Counted from the first letter of the stretch, positions 17,429-26,353 are shown. The stretch is DNA of 64,000 nt from Sinanaerobacter chloroacetimidivorans (GCF_018128545.1 NZ_JAGSND010000003.1:310001-374000); one strand, 5' to 3'. Notes: a model not told the origin generated them from the letters alone. A program made the numbers and translations.

Positions 17429-18436
17429 ATGAAAAAATTGATCGCAATAATTATGACAATTACGTTACTGGCAGCAGTTTTGGCAGGCTGCAGTAGCAAA
17501 AAAGAAGCAGGCGGTGACGCAAAAGCGCAAAGTGTTGAATTCCCGACAAAATCCATTAATATGATTGTAGGTTACAGTGCTGGCGGCTCCACTGACATCT
17601 TCGCCAGACTAGTTGCTAAGTATCTGGAAGACTTGTGGGGACAGACCGTCGTGGTTACAAATGTAAACGGCGGCGGTGGTGCGATAGGCTTTACCCAGAC
17701 TCTTCAGAATAAGCCGGACGGATATACAGTGACTATTTCAAACGGTGCATCTTTAACAATTGGAGCTTCGGGCAATGTAGATTTTACCTACCAGGATTTC
17801 GATAATTTGGGCAGAATGATTATAGAAGATGAAGTTCTCCTTGTGTCAAAAGATTCCCCTTATACCAGTCTGCAGGATTTAATTGAGGATGCTAAGACAA
17901 ATCCGGGGAAATTAAAAGTTGGTTTTGCAGGCCTTGGTGGATTTACTCATCTTGCAGCAGCAAAATTTATCAACGATACCGGCATGAAGGTAGGTAATAT
18001 CGGATACGGCAGCGGTTCTGAGGCTGTTGTTGGTGTAATGGGAGACTTCGTGGATTTCTGTATGCAGCAGCCTGGAGAATTTGCTTCTCAATTTGAAGCA
18101 GGTGAATTAAAGGCACTTGCAATTATGTCTGATGAAAGACATCCTAGTGATGCTCTTGCCAATATTCCCACAGCCAAAGAACAGGGCGTCGATTTTGCTA
18201 CTTATCAGTGGAGAGGAATTTCTGCTCCTAAGGGTCTTCCGGAAGAAGTAAAAACAAAATGGGAGGAAGCTTTGACAGAAATTGCAAACAACCCGGAATT
18301 CCAGGCTGAAGTAGAAGAAATCCTCCTGGCAAGAGTAGATTGTATAACGGGAGATGAATTTGAATCCTGGCTGGATTCTGAGGATGCATGGATCAGTCCT
18401 TTGATGAAGGAACTTGGATTGACTGAAGAAAAATAA
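17429..18436 (+). CDS. tctC: Tripartite tricarboxylate transporter substrate-binding lipoprotein (TctC/Bug family)
   Basis: 335 residues from ATG 17429, with GGGAG (17413-17417) upstream. Lipoprotein signal with lipobox LAGC (C21). The mature part opens EFPTKSINMIVGYSAGGSTDIFARLVA, the hallmark of Bug/TctC proteins, and carries the second anchor loop (GNVDFTYQDFDNLG, KVGFAGLGGFTH). It binds a carboxylate ligand outside the membrane and passes it to TctAB. It lies directly after the dehydratase gene, so transport and dehydration are co-expressed. Confidence 0.9.
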   Translation: MKKLIAIIMTITLLAAVLAGCSSKKEAGGDAKAQSVEFPTKSINMIVGYSAGGSTDIFARLVAKYLEDLWGQTVVVTNVNGGGGAIGFTQTLQNKPDGYTVTISNGASLTIGASGNVDFTYQDFDNLGRMIIEDEVLLVSKDSPYTSLQDLIEDAKTNPGKLKVGFAGLGGFTHLAAAKFINDTGMKVGNIGYGSGSEAVVGVMGDFVDFCMQQPGEFASQFEAGELKALAIMSDERHPSDALANIPTAKEQGVDFATYQWRGISAPKGLPEEVKTKWEEALTEIANNPEFQAEVEEILLARVDCITGDEFESWLDSEDAWISPLMKELGLTEEK

Positions 18437-18526
18437 ATGTAAGGTTCATCCTTTCGAATAAATTGAAGGGAAGCCGGCCTTGACCGCCTTCTCTTCGTTG
18501 AAAAGAATTAGTAAGGAGTTTCAGGT

Positions 18527-18970
18527 ATGCGTAAAGCAAACATTATTGCCTCTACGGTTCTGATTTTAATCTCGGGTTTTTTATGGACACGGGTTAATGT
18601 TATAAAAGAGGCTGGGTATGAAGTGATTGGCTCAAAGGTCTTCCCTCATGCTGTTCTGTTTCTGATTATCATTGCTTCCATCACTGTGATTGGCATGACT
18701 CTCAAAAATAAAGAGGAGTCCGGCACAGCCTTTGCGACGAAGGCACAGTTTATCAGAACTTTTGTTACTTTTGTGCTGTTTGTTCTCTACATAGCAGCAT
18801 TGGAATATGTTGGATTTGCTATATCCAACATCGCATTTTTGTTTGTATTATCATCCTTCTTTTATGGAAAAACAGACAAAGGTCTTATAAAAATTGCAAT
18901 ATTCTCTGTAATTGCAACAATAGCGCTATACTATCTATTTAATAATTTTTTTGGAGTATTATTGCCATAA
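18527..18970 (+). CDS. tctB: Tripartite tricarboxylate transporter small membrane subunit TctB
   Basis: 147 residues with four hydrophobic helices (about 5-22, 41-61, 78-98, 100-145 split in two), the size and topology of TctB. AAGGAGT (18512-18518) precedes the ATG. It is placed between tctC and tctA as in nearly all such operons. No catalytic residues are expected; it forms the membrane unit with TctA. Confidence 0.85.
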   Translation: MRKANIIASTVLILISGFLWTRVNVIKEAGYEVIGSKVFPHAVLFLIIIASITVIGMTLKNKEESGTAFATKAQFIRTFVTFVLFVLYIAALEYVGFAISNIAFLFVLSSFFYGKTDKGLIKIAIFSVIATIALYYLFNNFFGVLLP

Positions 18971-18985
18971 AGAAAGGAGAAGACA

Positions 18986-20479
18986 ATGTCAAGTTTATTA
19001 TTAGGACTGGAGACTGCATTTCAGCCTGAGGCAATGCTGTTTACTATTCTGGGAACAGTATTGGGCATTATTTTCGGAGCACTGCCGGGATTGACATCCA
19101 CCATGGCGGTGGCGCTTTTGATTCCGGTTACCTTTGGTCTGGGACCGGTGGCAGGTATGGGAATGCTGGTAGGTGCTTTTTGCGGAGGGACTGCTGGCGG
19201 TTCGGTTTCTGCAACGCTGCTTCGGATTCCAGGTACTCCATCCTCCATATGTACCACTTTTGATGCCTTCCCTATGGCTCAGAAAGGACAAGCCGGGCTT
19301 GCCTTGGGAACCTCGGTAATCTGCTCTTTTATCGGTGGGATTTTCAGTTTGCTTGTCTTATCCCTGCTGGCACCTCAACTTGCACGGTTTGCTCTGAAAT
19401 TTGGGCCTTTGGAATATTTTTCGCTGGCAATTTTAGGGCTTACCATTATAGCCAGCATCTCTGGAGAATCCATGATAAAGGGACTCCTGGCAGGCCTTAT
19501 AGGGGTTTTTGCTTCTTTTGTGGGCATTGATCAAGTGACCGGAATGTCAAGACTGACCTTCGGCAATGCCAACCTTCTCAGTGGGTTAAGTCTATTGCCG
19601 GTACTCATTGGATTGTTTGCTATCTCCCAAGCTTTTAGCGAGGCAGAAAAAGTTGGCGAGGAAAAACCTGCGGAACTTTCGGTAAAGGGAAAGGTTAAGG
19701 GTGAATTTCCCAAGTTTAGCCTTTTGGTTTCCAAGTGGAAGATTCTCCTCAGTTCCTCGATGATTGGAACTCTTGTTGGAATCCTTCCCGGCGCAGGCGG
19801 GAGCATTGCTTCCTTTGTGGCATACGATCAGGCTAAGAGAATGTCGAAGGAACCTGACACCTTTGGGAGCGGAAATATTGAGGGTGTTGTTGCGTCCGAA
19901 ACAAGCAATAATGCCATGACAGGAGGTGCGCTGGTGCCAATGCTTGCTCTAGGCATTCCTGGGGATACCTGTACTGCGGTAATGTTGGGAGGCTTGCTGA
20001 TACATGGGCTAAGACCAGGACCATTACTTTTCAAGGACAGCATGGACGTGGTCTATGGTATCTTTTTTGCTTTGCTTTTGGCTAATGTAGCAATGCTTAT
20101 TTTTCAGTTCGTGGGAATCAGATTATTTGTAAAAATTATGAAGGTTCCGCGACACCTTTTGACTCCGTTGGTGCTGGTTCTGTGTACCATCGGCGCATAT
20201 GGTGCAAGTTCAAACCTTTTTGATGTTAAGGTTATGCTTCTTTTTGGTGTCATCGGATATTTTGCTACCAAACTGGGATACGGTGTGGCACCAATCGTAT
20301 TAGGCTTCATTCTCGGATCTATGGCAGAGCTGCAACTGAGAAGAGGTGCGGAAATGTATTCCGGCATCAGCGTGCTGGTAGAGCGTCCTATCTCACTGAT
20401 TCTACTGATTGCAAGTGTTTTGCTGCTGGCAGTTCCTATCTGGCGGAAATATAAAGTAAAAAAGGTTAAAATAGCATAA
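18986..20479 (+). CDS. tctA: Tripartite tricarboxylate transporter large membrane subunit TctA
   Basis: 497 residues, the usual ~500, with about eleven or twelve membrane helices. Signature stretches: GALPGLTSTMAVALLIPVTF near the N-terminus, GGSVSATLLRIPGTPS, and the mirrored second-half motif GILPGAGGSIASFVAYDQAKR and MLALGIPGDTCTAVMLGGL. Last gene of the dehydratase-tctCBA unit, with AAAGGAGA upstream of ATG and a strong terminator 18 nt after the stop. It imports the organic acid bound by TctC, driven by an ion gradient. Confidence 0.93.
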   Translation: MSSLLLGLETAFQPEAMLFTILGTVLGIIFGALPGLTSTMAVALLIPVTFGLGPVAGMGMLVGAFCGGTAGGSVSATLLRIPGTPSSICTTFDAFPMAQKGQAGLALGTSVICSFIGGIFSLLVLSLLAPQLARFALKFGPLEYFSLAILGLTIIASISGESMIKGLLAGLIGVFASFVGIDQVTGMSRLTFGNANLLSGLSLLPVLIGLFAISQAFSEAEKVGEEKPAELSVKGKVKGEFPKFSLLVSKWKILLSSSMIGTLVGILPGAGGSIASFVAYDQAKRMSKEPDTFGSGNIEGVVASETSNNAMTGGALVPMLALGIPGDTCTAVMLGGLLIHGLRPGPLLFKDSMDVVYGIFFALLLANVAMLIFQFVGIRLFVKIMKVPRHLLTPLVLVLCTIGAYGASSNLFDVKVMLLFGVIGYFATKLGYGVAPIVLGFILGSMAELQLRRGAEMYSGISVLVERPISLILLIASVLLLAVPIWRKYKVKKVKIA

Positions 20480-20496
20480 TGTCATAATCTTCACTG

Positions 20497-20522
20497 GCCA
20501 GCGCCTGAAAGCGCTGGCTTTT
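20497..20522 (+). terminator. Intrinsic terminator after tctA
   Basis: Perfect 8-bp stem GCCAGCGC (20497-20504) / GCGCTGGC (20511-20518), hexanucleotide loop, then TTTT. Confidence 0.9.
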
Positions 20523-20618
20523 ACTATACATTCGTCGCAGGAAAACAATTGATAGAGTGTAGTAATTTATCGGCAAAAAAGGTATAATAAGATCATTAAA
20601 TGTTGGAAGGTGAGAACC

Positions 20619-21614
20619 ATGCTAAAACCCGGAAAGCTTGACAGTAAATTATTAGAGAAAATCGTATTTCAAAATATAACCTTTAAGCGTCCTGAAATCC
20701 TCACAAGGCCCGGAATCGGAGAAGACTGCGCCGTAGCGGATTTCGGAGATTATGAATGTGTTCTGTCCACTGATCCTATAACAGGTGCTGTCTCTGAAAT
20801 CGGCAGCCTTGCAGTACATATTTCCTGCAATGATGTGGCCTCCAACGGCGTAGAGCCTCTGGGCATTCTCCTGACAGTTTTATTACCGGTAGGAACCACT
20901 GAGGAAGATATTGAGCTCATTATGAAACAGGCCGGTAAAGCATCGGAAGAGGTTGGAGTGGAGATCATCGGAGGGCATACGGAAATAACGCCGGCAGTGG
21001 TAAAACCCGTGATCATTTCAACCGCCCTGGGCAAGGCCAAGAAGGGTGCTTCCCAAAAGGCAGAAAGCATGCAGCCCGGTGATTATATTCTCATAACCAA
21101 ACAGGCAGGCTTGGAAGGAACCGGTATTCTTGCAGCAGACTTCAAAGATTCCTTGAAGAGCGTTCTTACTGAGGAAGAATTGGAGTCGGCTCTTCGTATG
21201 CTGGAGCAGGTGAGTGTGGTGAAGGAAGGCGTGCTTGCAGGAGCCATCGGCACTCATGGTATGCACGATATCACGGAAGGCGGAATTCTAGGCGCAGTCT
21301 GGGAAATGTGCGAAATTGCCAAACTAGGCGCTGAGGTTTGGCTTGAGAAGATTCCGGTCGCCGAGGTCACCGCAAAAATCTGCAGGCACTTTGGCTTGGA
21401 TTATCTGAGGCTGATTTCCAGCGGATGTATGCTGATCATGGTTCAGCCTGAAAAAAAAGAGCAGATGATGAAGACATTGTCCGAGGCCGGAATTTTAGTG
21501 TCCTGCATAGGCAGGATAAAAACCAGGGGGGAAGGTATTTGCCTTGCAGTGGATGGAGAACTGCAGCCCATTGATCCCCCTGCCAGCGACGAACTATACA
21601 AGGTCATTTCTTAG
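20619..21614 (+). CDS. AIR synthase-related (PurM/HypE-like) protein
   Basis: 331 residues from ATG 20619; GGAAGGTGA lies just upstream, and a GTG at 20610 inside that site is less likely. The PurM fold is seen in GIGEDCAVADF (ATP loop), STDPITGAV, HISCNDVASNGVEPLG and a late GMHDITEGGILGAVWEM glycine-rich stretch, close to HypE and other AIR-synthase relatives. It lacks the HypE C-terminal PRIC cysteine, and a true hypE exists at 44434, so it is a separate uncharacterised ATP-dependent paralogue. The -10 element TATAAT is at 20583-20588. The last codons (AAGGTCATTT) are the seed sequence repeated in the array that follows. Confidence 0.75.
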   Translation: MLKPGKLDSKLLEKIVFQNITFKRPEILTRPGIGEDCAVADFGDYECVLSTDPITGAVSEIGSLAVHISCNDVASNGVEPLGILLTVLLPVGTTEEDIELIMKQAGKASEEVGVEIIGGHTEITPAVVKPVIISTALGKAKKGASQKAESMQPGDYILITKQAGLEGTGILAADFKDSLKSVLTEEELESALRMLEQVSVVKEGVLAGAIGTHGMHDITEGGILGAVWEMCEIAKLGAEVWLEKIPVAEVTAKICRHFGLDYLRLISSGCMLIMVQPEKKEQMMKTLSEAGILVSCIGRIKTRGEGICLAVDGELQPIDPPASDELYKVIS

Positions 21615-22108
21615 CGTCAGGGCCAGCGGAGCTGGCAATGACGCTTAGAAATGCCAGTCCAGGGCCGTGGCAGTTCTCAACAATGAAGGAATAGAACTGC
21701 AGGCATCGGGCAAGGTCATTTGCCGGGAGCAGGGCCAGCGGAGCTGGCAATGACGCTTAGAAATGCCAGTCCAGGGCCGTGGCAGTTCTCAACAATGAAG
21801 GAATAGAACTGCAGGCATCGGGCAAGGTCATTTGCCGGGAGCAGGGCCAGCGGAGCTGGCAATGACGCTTAGAAATGCCAGTCCAGGGCCGTGGCAGTTC
21901 TCAACAATGAAGGAATAGAACTGCAGGCATCGGGCAAGGTCATTTGCCGGGAGCAGGGCCAGCGGAGCTGGCAATGACGCTTAGAAATGCCAGTCCAGGG
22001 CCGTGGCAGTTCTCAACAATGAAGGAATAGAACTGCAGGCATCGGGCAAGGTCATTTGCCGGGAGCAGGGCCAGCGGAGCTTTTTATGACGGTTAGAAAT
22101 ACCAGCTT
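21599..22108. repeat. Tandem array of four identical 112-bp units plus partial edges
   Basis: Units start at 21620, 21732, 21844 and 21956; all four are identical base for base. The left edge shares CAAGGTCATTT with the 3' end of the preceding gene (21599-21609), and a degenerate fifth partial copy runs from 22068 to about 22108. Each unit holds several inverted repeats: GCCAGC-GGA-GCTGGC, TGCCA/TGGCA, CAGTTCT/AGAACTG and GGCAA/TTGCC. 112 is not a multiple of three and all frames are interrupted, so it does not code for protein. Confidence 0.95.
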
Positions 22109-22127
22109 TCTATAGCAGATAAAAATA

Positions 22128-22156
22128 TTGACTTTATCAATTAAAATAAATATAAT
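22128..22156 (+). promoter_or_regulatory. Sigma-A promoter of the SRP RNA gene
   Basis: TTGACT (22128-22133), 17-nt spacer, TATAAT (22151-22156). Transcription would start at about 22161-22163, at the first paired base of the SRP RNA. Confidence 0.85.
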
Positions 22157-22160
22157 AATA

Positions 22161-22319
22161 GGGTGCCTTTTAGTAGCTTCGCCTGGCATGGTTTGGGTCC
22201 TGCGCAATAAGAATCTGTGAACCTCGTCAGGTCCGGAAGGAAGCAGCGATAAGCGGAACCTCTTATGTGCCGCAGACAAGCCTTCTCCATCGCCTGCGAA
22301 GCTGCTAAAGGGCACTTTT
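22161..22319 (+). ncRNA. ffs: Signal recognition particle RNA (4.5S/scRNA)
   Basis: The conserved SRP domain IV core GTCAGGTCCGGAAGGAAGCA is present at about 22227-22246. The outer stem pairs GGTGCCTTTTAGTAGCTTCG at the 5' end with CGAAGCTGCTAAAGGGCAC at the 3' end, giving one long hairpin of about 156 nt followed by TTTTT. The RNA binds Ffh and directs ribosomes to the membrane. It stands right before dnaX, as scr does in Bacillus. Confidence 0.93.
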
Positions 22320-22359
22320 TATGCAAAGGATTTTTCGTACTGATAGTAGGAGACGGAAT

Positions 22360-23946
22360 ATGTATACAGCTCTTTACCGCTCTTTTCGTCCTGAAACCTT
22401 TGATGCTGTTTTAGGCCAGGAGCATATCGTAAAAATATTAAGAAATCAGATTAAAACAGAAACCACCGGACATGCCTATTTATTCTGTGGAACCAGGGGT
22501 ACCGGGAAGACAACTACGGCAAGACTTCTGGCAAAAGGTGTCAACTGTTTAAGCAGTGATCATGATAAACCCTGCGGTCAATGCGCCCATTGCCTGAGCA
22601 TCAAGGACGGTACTTTTATGGATGTCATTGAAATAGATGCGGCATCCAATAACGGTGTGGAAAATATCAGGGAACTTCGGGAGAGTGTGAAATATCCGCC
22701 GGTTGCGGGGAAATGCAAGGTCTATATTATCGATGAAGTTCATATGCTGTCTACCGGAGCTTTCAATGCTCTGCTGAAGACGCTGGAAGAACCGCCGGAG
22801 CGGGTAATGTTTATTTTGGCTACCACTGAGGTGCAAAAGCTTCCGGCAACGATCCTGTCCAGATGCCTGCGGCTGGATTTTAAAAGAATACCGGAGCAAA
22901 TTCTGAAACAGGGTATGAGAGAAATCTGCGGTACAATCGGAGTCAAAATATCCGATGCTGCCCTGGGCCTTATTGCAGCCAATGCGGACGGTTCCGTAAG
23001 GGATGCGCTAAGTCTTTTGGATCAGTGCATTTCCACAGGAGAACAATCGGTAACCAGAGAAGCGGTTTTGGAGCTTTTGGGTACAGCCGGAGAGGAAATC
23101 TTTGTGGAAATGACCGATTTGATCCTTGGACACCAGGTGGCGGAAGCCCTTCTTCTTTTGGATAAGGTCATTGCAGACGGGAAAGATGTCCGTCAGTTTA
23201 TGAAGGATTGGGTCTCTCATTTCAGAAGCTTGCTGATGACCAAGTTTATAAAAAATCCCGAGGACATATTGAATATGTCCTGTGAAAACGTGGAACGGGT
23301 GCGAAGGCAGAGTGAGCAGACAGATTTGTCCTTTATCAATGATTGTATCATAAAAATTTCACAGACTTTATCAGAAGCAAAATGGTCAACGCAGCCGAGG
23401 ATTTTACTGGAACTCTGCGTGGTGAAGCTGGCAACGGGTGAGGAAGCCTATCCTGTCCCTCGGGAGCAGCCCCGCCGGCAAGTAAGCATGCAGTCTAAGA
23501 CGGGTAAGCCTGTGCAGGAACTGTCCGGAGTATCTGAGGAGAAAAAGACTGAAAACCGCATGGAGGTCTCTAATAATAACCAAGGAGAAGGCTCTCCTCT
23601 AAAACCGGCAGGGCTTGAAGATATGGATTATTCGTCGCTCTGGCATGCAGTTTTTGAAGACGGGGAAAGCTTAAAAAGCAGTTTCAATCTTCTTCGCTTA
23701 GGCACAAAGCTGAAAGAGGTCGGAAATCAAAGCTTTATCATAGAAGCAACCAGTGACCTGATTTTAAAATATGCACAGGAAAACGCTGCGGATCTTGAAC
23801 GGATCATGGAAAAGCATATCGGCAGAAAACTTCGGATGGAGTGTTTGGTCTGCTCTGATGAGGGAAGAAGAGAAGAAGAAAAAACGGCAGAAGAGCTGGC
23901 GGATGAAATCGGTAATAAATTTGGAATTAACATAGAAATACAATAG
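22360..23946 (+). CDS. dnaX: DNA polymerase III subunits gamma and tau
   Basis: 528 residues from ATG 22360, with GGAGACGG upstream; an in-frame ATG at 22321 lies inside the SRP RNA terminator. The AAA+ clamp-loader ATPase has Walker A GTRGTGKT (44-51), a zinc finger with C63, C72, C75 and C78, Walker B IIDEVHML, and the sensor region ATTEVQKLPATILSRC. Domain III follows to about 370, then a polar linker and a tau-like C-terminal domain. The linker holds G-AAA-AAG at 23541-23547 with a -1-frame stop directly after, resembling the E. coli dnaX slip site. First gene of dnaX-ybaB-recR. Confidence 0.95.
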   Translation: MYTALYRSFRPETFDAVLGQEHIVKILRNQIKTETTGHAYLFCGTRGTGKTTTARLLAKGVNCLSSDHDKPCGQCAHCLSIKDGTFMDVIEIDAASNNGVENIRELRESVKYPPVAGKCKVYIIDEVHMLSTGAFNALLKTLEEPPERVMFILATTEVQKLPATILSRCLRLDFKRIPEQILKQGMREICGTIGVKISDAALGLIAANADGSVRDALSLLDQCISTGEQSVTREAVLELLGTAGEEIFVEMTDLILGHQVAEALLLLDKVIADGKDVRQFMKDWVSHFRSLLMTKFIKNPEDILNMSCENVERVRRQSEQTDLSFINDCIIKISQTLSEAKWSTQPRILLELCVVKLATGEEAYPVPREQPRRQVSMQSKTGKPVQELSGVSEEKKTENRMEVSNNNQGEGSPLKPAGLEDMDYSSLWHAVFEDGESLKSSFNLLRLGTKLKEVGNQSFIIEATSDLILKYAQENAADLERIMEKHIGRKLRMECLVCSDEGRREEEKTAEELADEIGNKFGINIEIQ

Positions 23947-23958
23947 GAGGTAGGAACA

Positions 23959-24318
23959 ATGGGAAAAGGCATGAGAGCCGGGAAAAAGCCAAGTGCCGGA
24001 GGCGGTGCAGGCAATATGCAGAAGCAGATTCAGCAGATGCAGCAGATGCAAAGAAGGATGGAGCAAATGCAGGCTGAACTGGAAACCAAAGAAGTGGAAG
24101 CCACCGCAGGCGGAGGTGCTGTAAGCGTGACCGCCAACGGAAAAAAAGAAATTGTCAAGGTAGTCATTAAGCCGGAGGTTGTTGATCCGGATGATGTGGA
24201 AATGCTGCAGGATCTTATCATGGTTGCTGCAAATGAAGCGCTGCGTCAGATTGAAGAAATGTCCCAGAGCGAGATGAGCAAGCTGACCGGAGGACTCTCT
24301 ATTCCTGGCATGATGTAA
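23959..24318 (+). CDS. ybaB: YbaB/EbfC family nucleoid-associated protein
   Basis: 119 residues. An N-terminal Gln/Met-rich helix ([18 protein letters not shown]) is followed by the [21 protein letters not shown] core and a C-terminal helix, all typical of YbaB/EbfC, a small dimeric DNA-binding protein. AGGAGGT precedes the ATG. Set between dnaX and recR as in most bacteria, 9 nt before recR. Confidence 0.95.
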   Translation: MGKGMRAGKKPSAGGGAGNMQKQIQQMQQMQRRMEQMQAELETKEVEATAGGGAVSVTANGKKEIVKVVIKPEVVDPDDVEMLQDLIMVAANEALRQIEEMSQSEMSKLTGGLSIPGMM

Positions 24319-24327
24319 GGGTCCCCT

Positions 24328-24927
24328 ATGAAGAATTATGCAAAACCACTGAGCAATTTAATTGGTGAACTGTCAAAGCTGCCGGGAATCGGAGGCAAAA
24401 CAGCCCAAAGGCTGGCATTTCATATTCTGGCATTGGAAGATAAAGAGGCGGCGGCTATAGCCGAAGCGATTCTTGATGCAAAGAGGAATATGAAATATTG
24501 TTCCGTCTGCGGCAATCTTACTGATGTAGATCCGTGCAGAATCTGTACCGACCCGGGAAGGGATCAAAGCATTATTTGTGTTGTGGAAAGCCCGAGAGAC
24601 GTCAGCGCCATGGAAAGAATGAAAGAATTCCATGGGTTGTATCATGTTCTCCACGGCGCCATTTCCCCTATGGATGGTATCGGACCTGAGGATATCAATC
24701 TGAAGCAGTTGATCATCAGATTACAGCAAAATGATATTCGGGAGGTCATTCTTGCTACGAATCCCAACATTGAAGGGGAAGCAACCGCCATGTATACGGC
24801 ACGCCTGATCAAGCCCTCCGGAATCAAGGTTTCCAGAATCGCCCACGGGATTCCCGTAGGGGGGGATCTGGAATATGCGGATGAAATCACGTTATCCAAA
24901 GCCATGGAAGGCAGAAGAGAGCTGTAG
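24328..24927 (+). CDS. recR: Recombination protein RecR
   Basis: 199 residues, the normal length. Helix-hairpin-helix at the N-terminus ([20 protein letters not shown]), C4 zinc finger [16 protein letters not shown] (about 58-73), then a Toprim domain ([22 protein letters not shown]) and a C-terminal Walker-like part. With RecO and RecF it loads RecA at gaps. The last member of the scr-dnaX-ybaB-recR block, followed by a terminator. Confidence 0.96.
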   Translation: MKNYAKPLSNLIGELSKLPGIGGKTAQRLAFHILALEDKEAAAIAEAILDAKRNMKYCSVCGNLTDVDPCRICTDPGRDQSIICVVESPRDVSAMERMKEFHGLYHVLHGAISPMDGIGPEDINLKQLIIRLQQNDIREVILATNPNIEGEATAMYTARLIKPSGIKVSRIAHGIPVGGDLEYADEITLSKAMEGRREL

Positions 24928-24984
24928 TACCAAATATTTAACCAGTCTGACAGCAATAACCAAAAACAGCTTATGAAAGAAATA

Positions 24985-25030
24985 AATCATGGAATGAGGT
25001 TGCAGCAACGCCCATCTCCATGATTTTTTT
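24985..25030 (+). terminator. Intrinsic terminator after recR
   Basis: AATCATGGA (24985-24993) pairs with TCCATGATT (25017-25025), followed by a T run to 25030. Confidence 0.8.
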
Positions 25031-25115
25031 AATGGAGAAATAAAATCAACAAAATTTTATAGTAAAGATTGAAAGATAAAATTTTTATGGTAATATATAG
25101 AAAGAGGTGATGACC

Positions 25116-25505
25116 ATGTCATATAAGAGACTAAGTCAGGTAAGTGTGAATGACAAATGCTCCTGCAAGGGGAATAATTTGGAGAAATTCTTGCAGCCAA
25201 GTATTCTGTCGCTTTTAGCCACCCAGAACCTGCATGGCTATTCCATCATTCAAGAGCTTGAGAATAAAAGTTCCTTAAAAAATGAAAAATTCGACAATGC
25301 AGGCATTTATCGAACTTTGAAAGCCCTTGAGGAAAGGCAGCTGGTAGATTCTGAATGGAACGTAGAGGGTGCAGGGGCTGCAAAAAAGATCTATAAGATA
25401 ACGGAGGAAGGGAAATCCTGTCTATCCAACTGGGTAAAAACGCTTGAAGATTACCAGAAAACCATAGCCTTAATTGTGGAGGATGCAAAAGAGGCACTAA
25501 AGTAA
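25116..25505 (+). CDS. PadR family transcriptional regulator
   Basis: 129 residues from ATG 25116; the AGAGGTGAT site supports it over the closer GTG 25107 and ATG 25110. PadR winged helix with FLQPSILSLLATQNLHGYSI, an IYRTLKALEERQLV recognition region and the wing KKIYKITEEGKSCL. A short N-terminal extension carries two cysteines (CSC), absent from the PadR at 3035, which could make it metal or redox responsive. It probably controls the channel and GTPase genes that follow, since they are closely spaced on the same strand. Confidence 0.85.
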   Translation: MSYKRLSQVSVNDKCSCKGNNLEKFLQPSILSLLATQNLHGYSIIQELENKSSLKNEKFDNAGIYRTLKALEERQLVDSEWNVEGAGAAKKIYKITEEGKSCLSNWVKTLEDYQKTIALIVEDAKEALK

Positions 25506-25546
25506 GGAATCTGACCCGGTATTAAAAAATGTGAGGAGATGGTAAT

Positions 25547-26353
25547 ATCAAATATAGTCGCGAATTTATCGGAGAATTGATAGGGACCTATTTACTGGTA
25601 ATCTTCGGATGCGGAGCTGTTACGGTATCGGTTTTATTTGACGCTTATCAAGGACTGCTGCAAATTGCACTGGTCTGGGGTTTCGGTGTAAGTCTTGCTA
25701 TCTATGTCACGCGACATCTATCCTGCGCTCACTTGAATCCTGCAGTGACTTTAGCAATGGCAGCCGGCAGAAGAATGTCCGTGAGAAAGGTTCCGGTTTA
25801 TCTCCTCGCTCAATTCCTGGGGGCTTTTTTTGCCGGATTAACATTGTATCTCATGTTTTCTTCCGTGATTATGAATTATGAAAATGTGCATGGTATCGTA
25901 AGAGGCACAGAAGAATCCGTTCAAATTGCAAAGATCTTTGGGGAATACTATCGGCAGCCCGGAAAATGGGAGATCTCCATGCCCTTGGCCATGGGAGCAG
26001 AAGCCTTCGGCACGTTTCTACTGGTACTCATCATATTTTCTTTGACTGAGGGATGCAATCTGGGCAGGCCGGATAATAATCTTGCACCAATTTTTATCGG
26101 AATAACGGTAACTGCCATTATTTGCCTGGTCGGGCCGCTAACACAAGCCGGACTGAACCCTGCACGGGATTTTGCGCCAAGGATGGTAGCCTGGATCTTT
26201 GGATGGGGTTCTGCGGCATTCCCGGATCAGACAGGCGGATTTTTTTTCGTTTACATACTGGCACCCTGTATCGGCGGTCAATTGGCCGGGCTGCTCTTTA
26301 CACGCCTATTAGAACCGCTAATGAACAGACCCGTTACGAATTGCTGCAGGTAG
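25547..26353 (+). CDS. MIP family channel (aquaglyceroporin, GlpF type)
   Basis: About 268 residues with six membrane helices and two NPA half-helices, LNPAVT (N64) and LNPARDF (N204). The aspartate after NPAR marks the glycerol-conducting subgroup. Start problem: an in-frame stop is at 25532, and between it and TTG 25577 there is no ATG, GTG or TTG. GAGGAG (25533-25538) points to codon ATC at 25547, giving M-KYSREFIGELIGTYLL, a normal aquaporin N-terminus; starting at 25577 would remove half of helix 1. The coordinates given assume the ATC start. Confidence 0.88.
   Translation: MKYSREFIGELIGTYLLVIFGCGAVTVSVLFDAYQGLLQIALVWGFGVSLAIYVTRHLSCAHLNPAVTLAMAAGRRMSVRKVPVYLLAQFLGAFFAGLTLYLMFSSVIMNYENVHGIVRGTEESVQIAKIFGEYYRQPGKWEISMPLAMGAEAFGTFLLVLIIFSLTEGCNLGRPDNNLAPIFIGITVTAIICLVGPLTQAGLNPARDFAPRMVAWIFGWGSAAFPDQTGGFFFVYILAPCIGGQLAGLLFTRLLEPLMNRPVTNCCR

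Noticed and set aside
20619-21614. Second hypE
   Set aside because: PurM fold matches, but the C-terminal PRIC cysteine and hyp neighbours are missing.
21620-22067. CRISPR array
   Set aside because: Units are 112 bp and identical throughout, with no unique spacers, and no cas genes are present.
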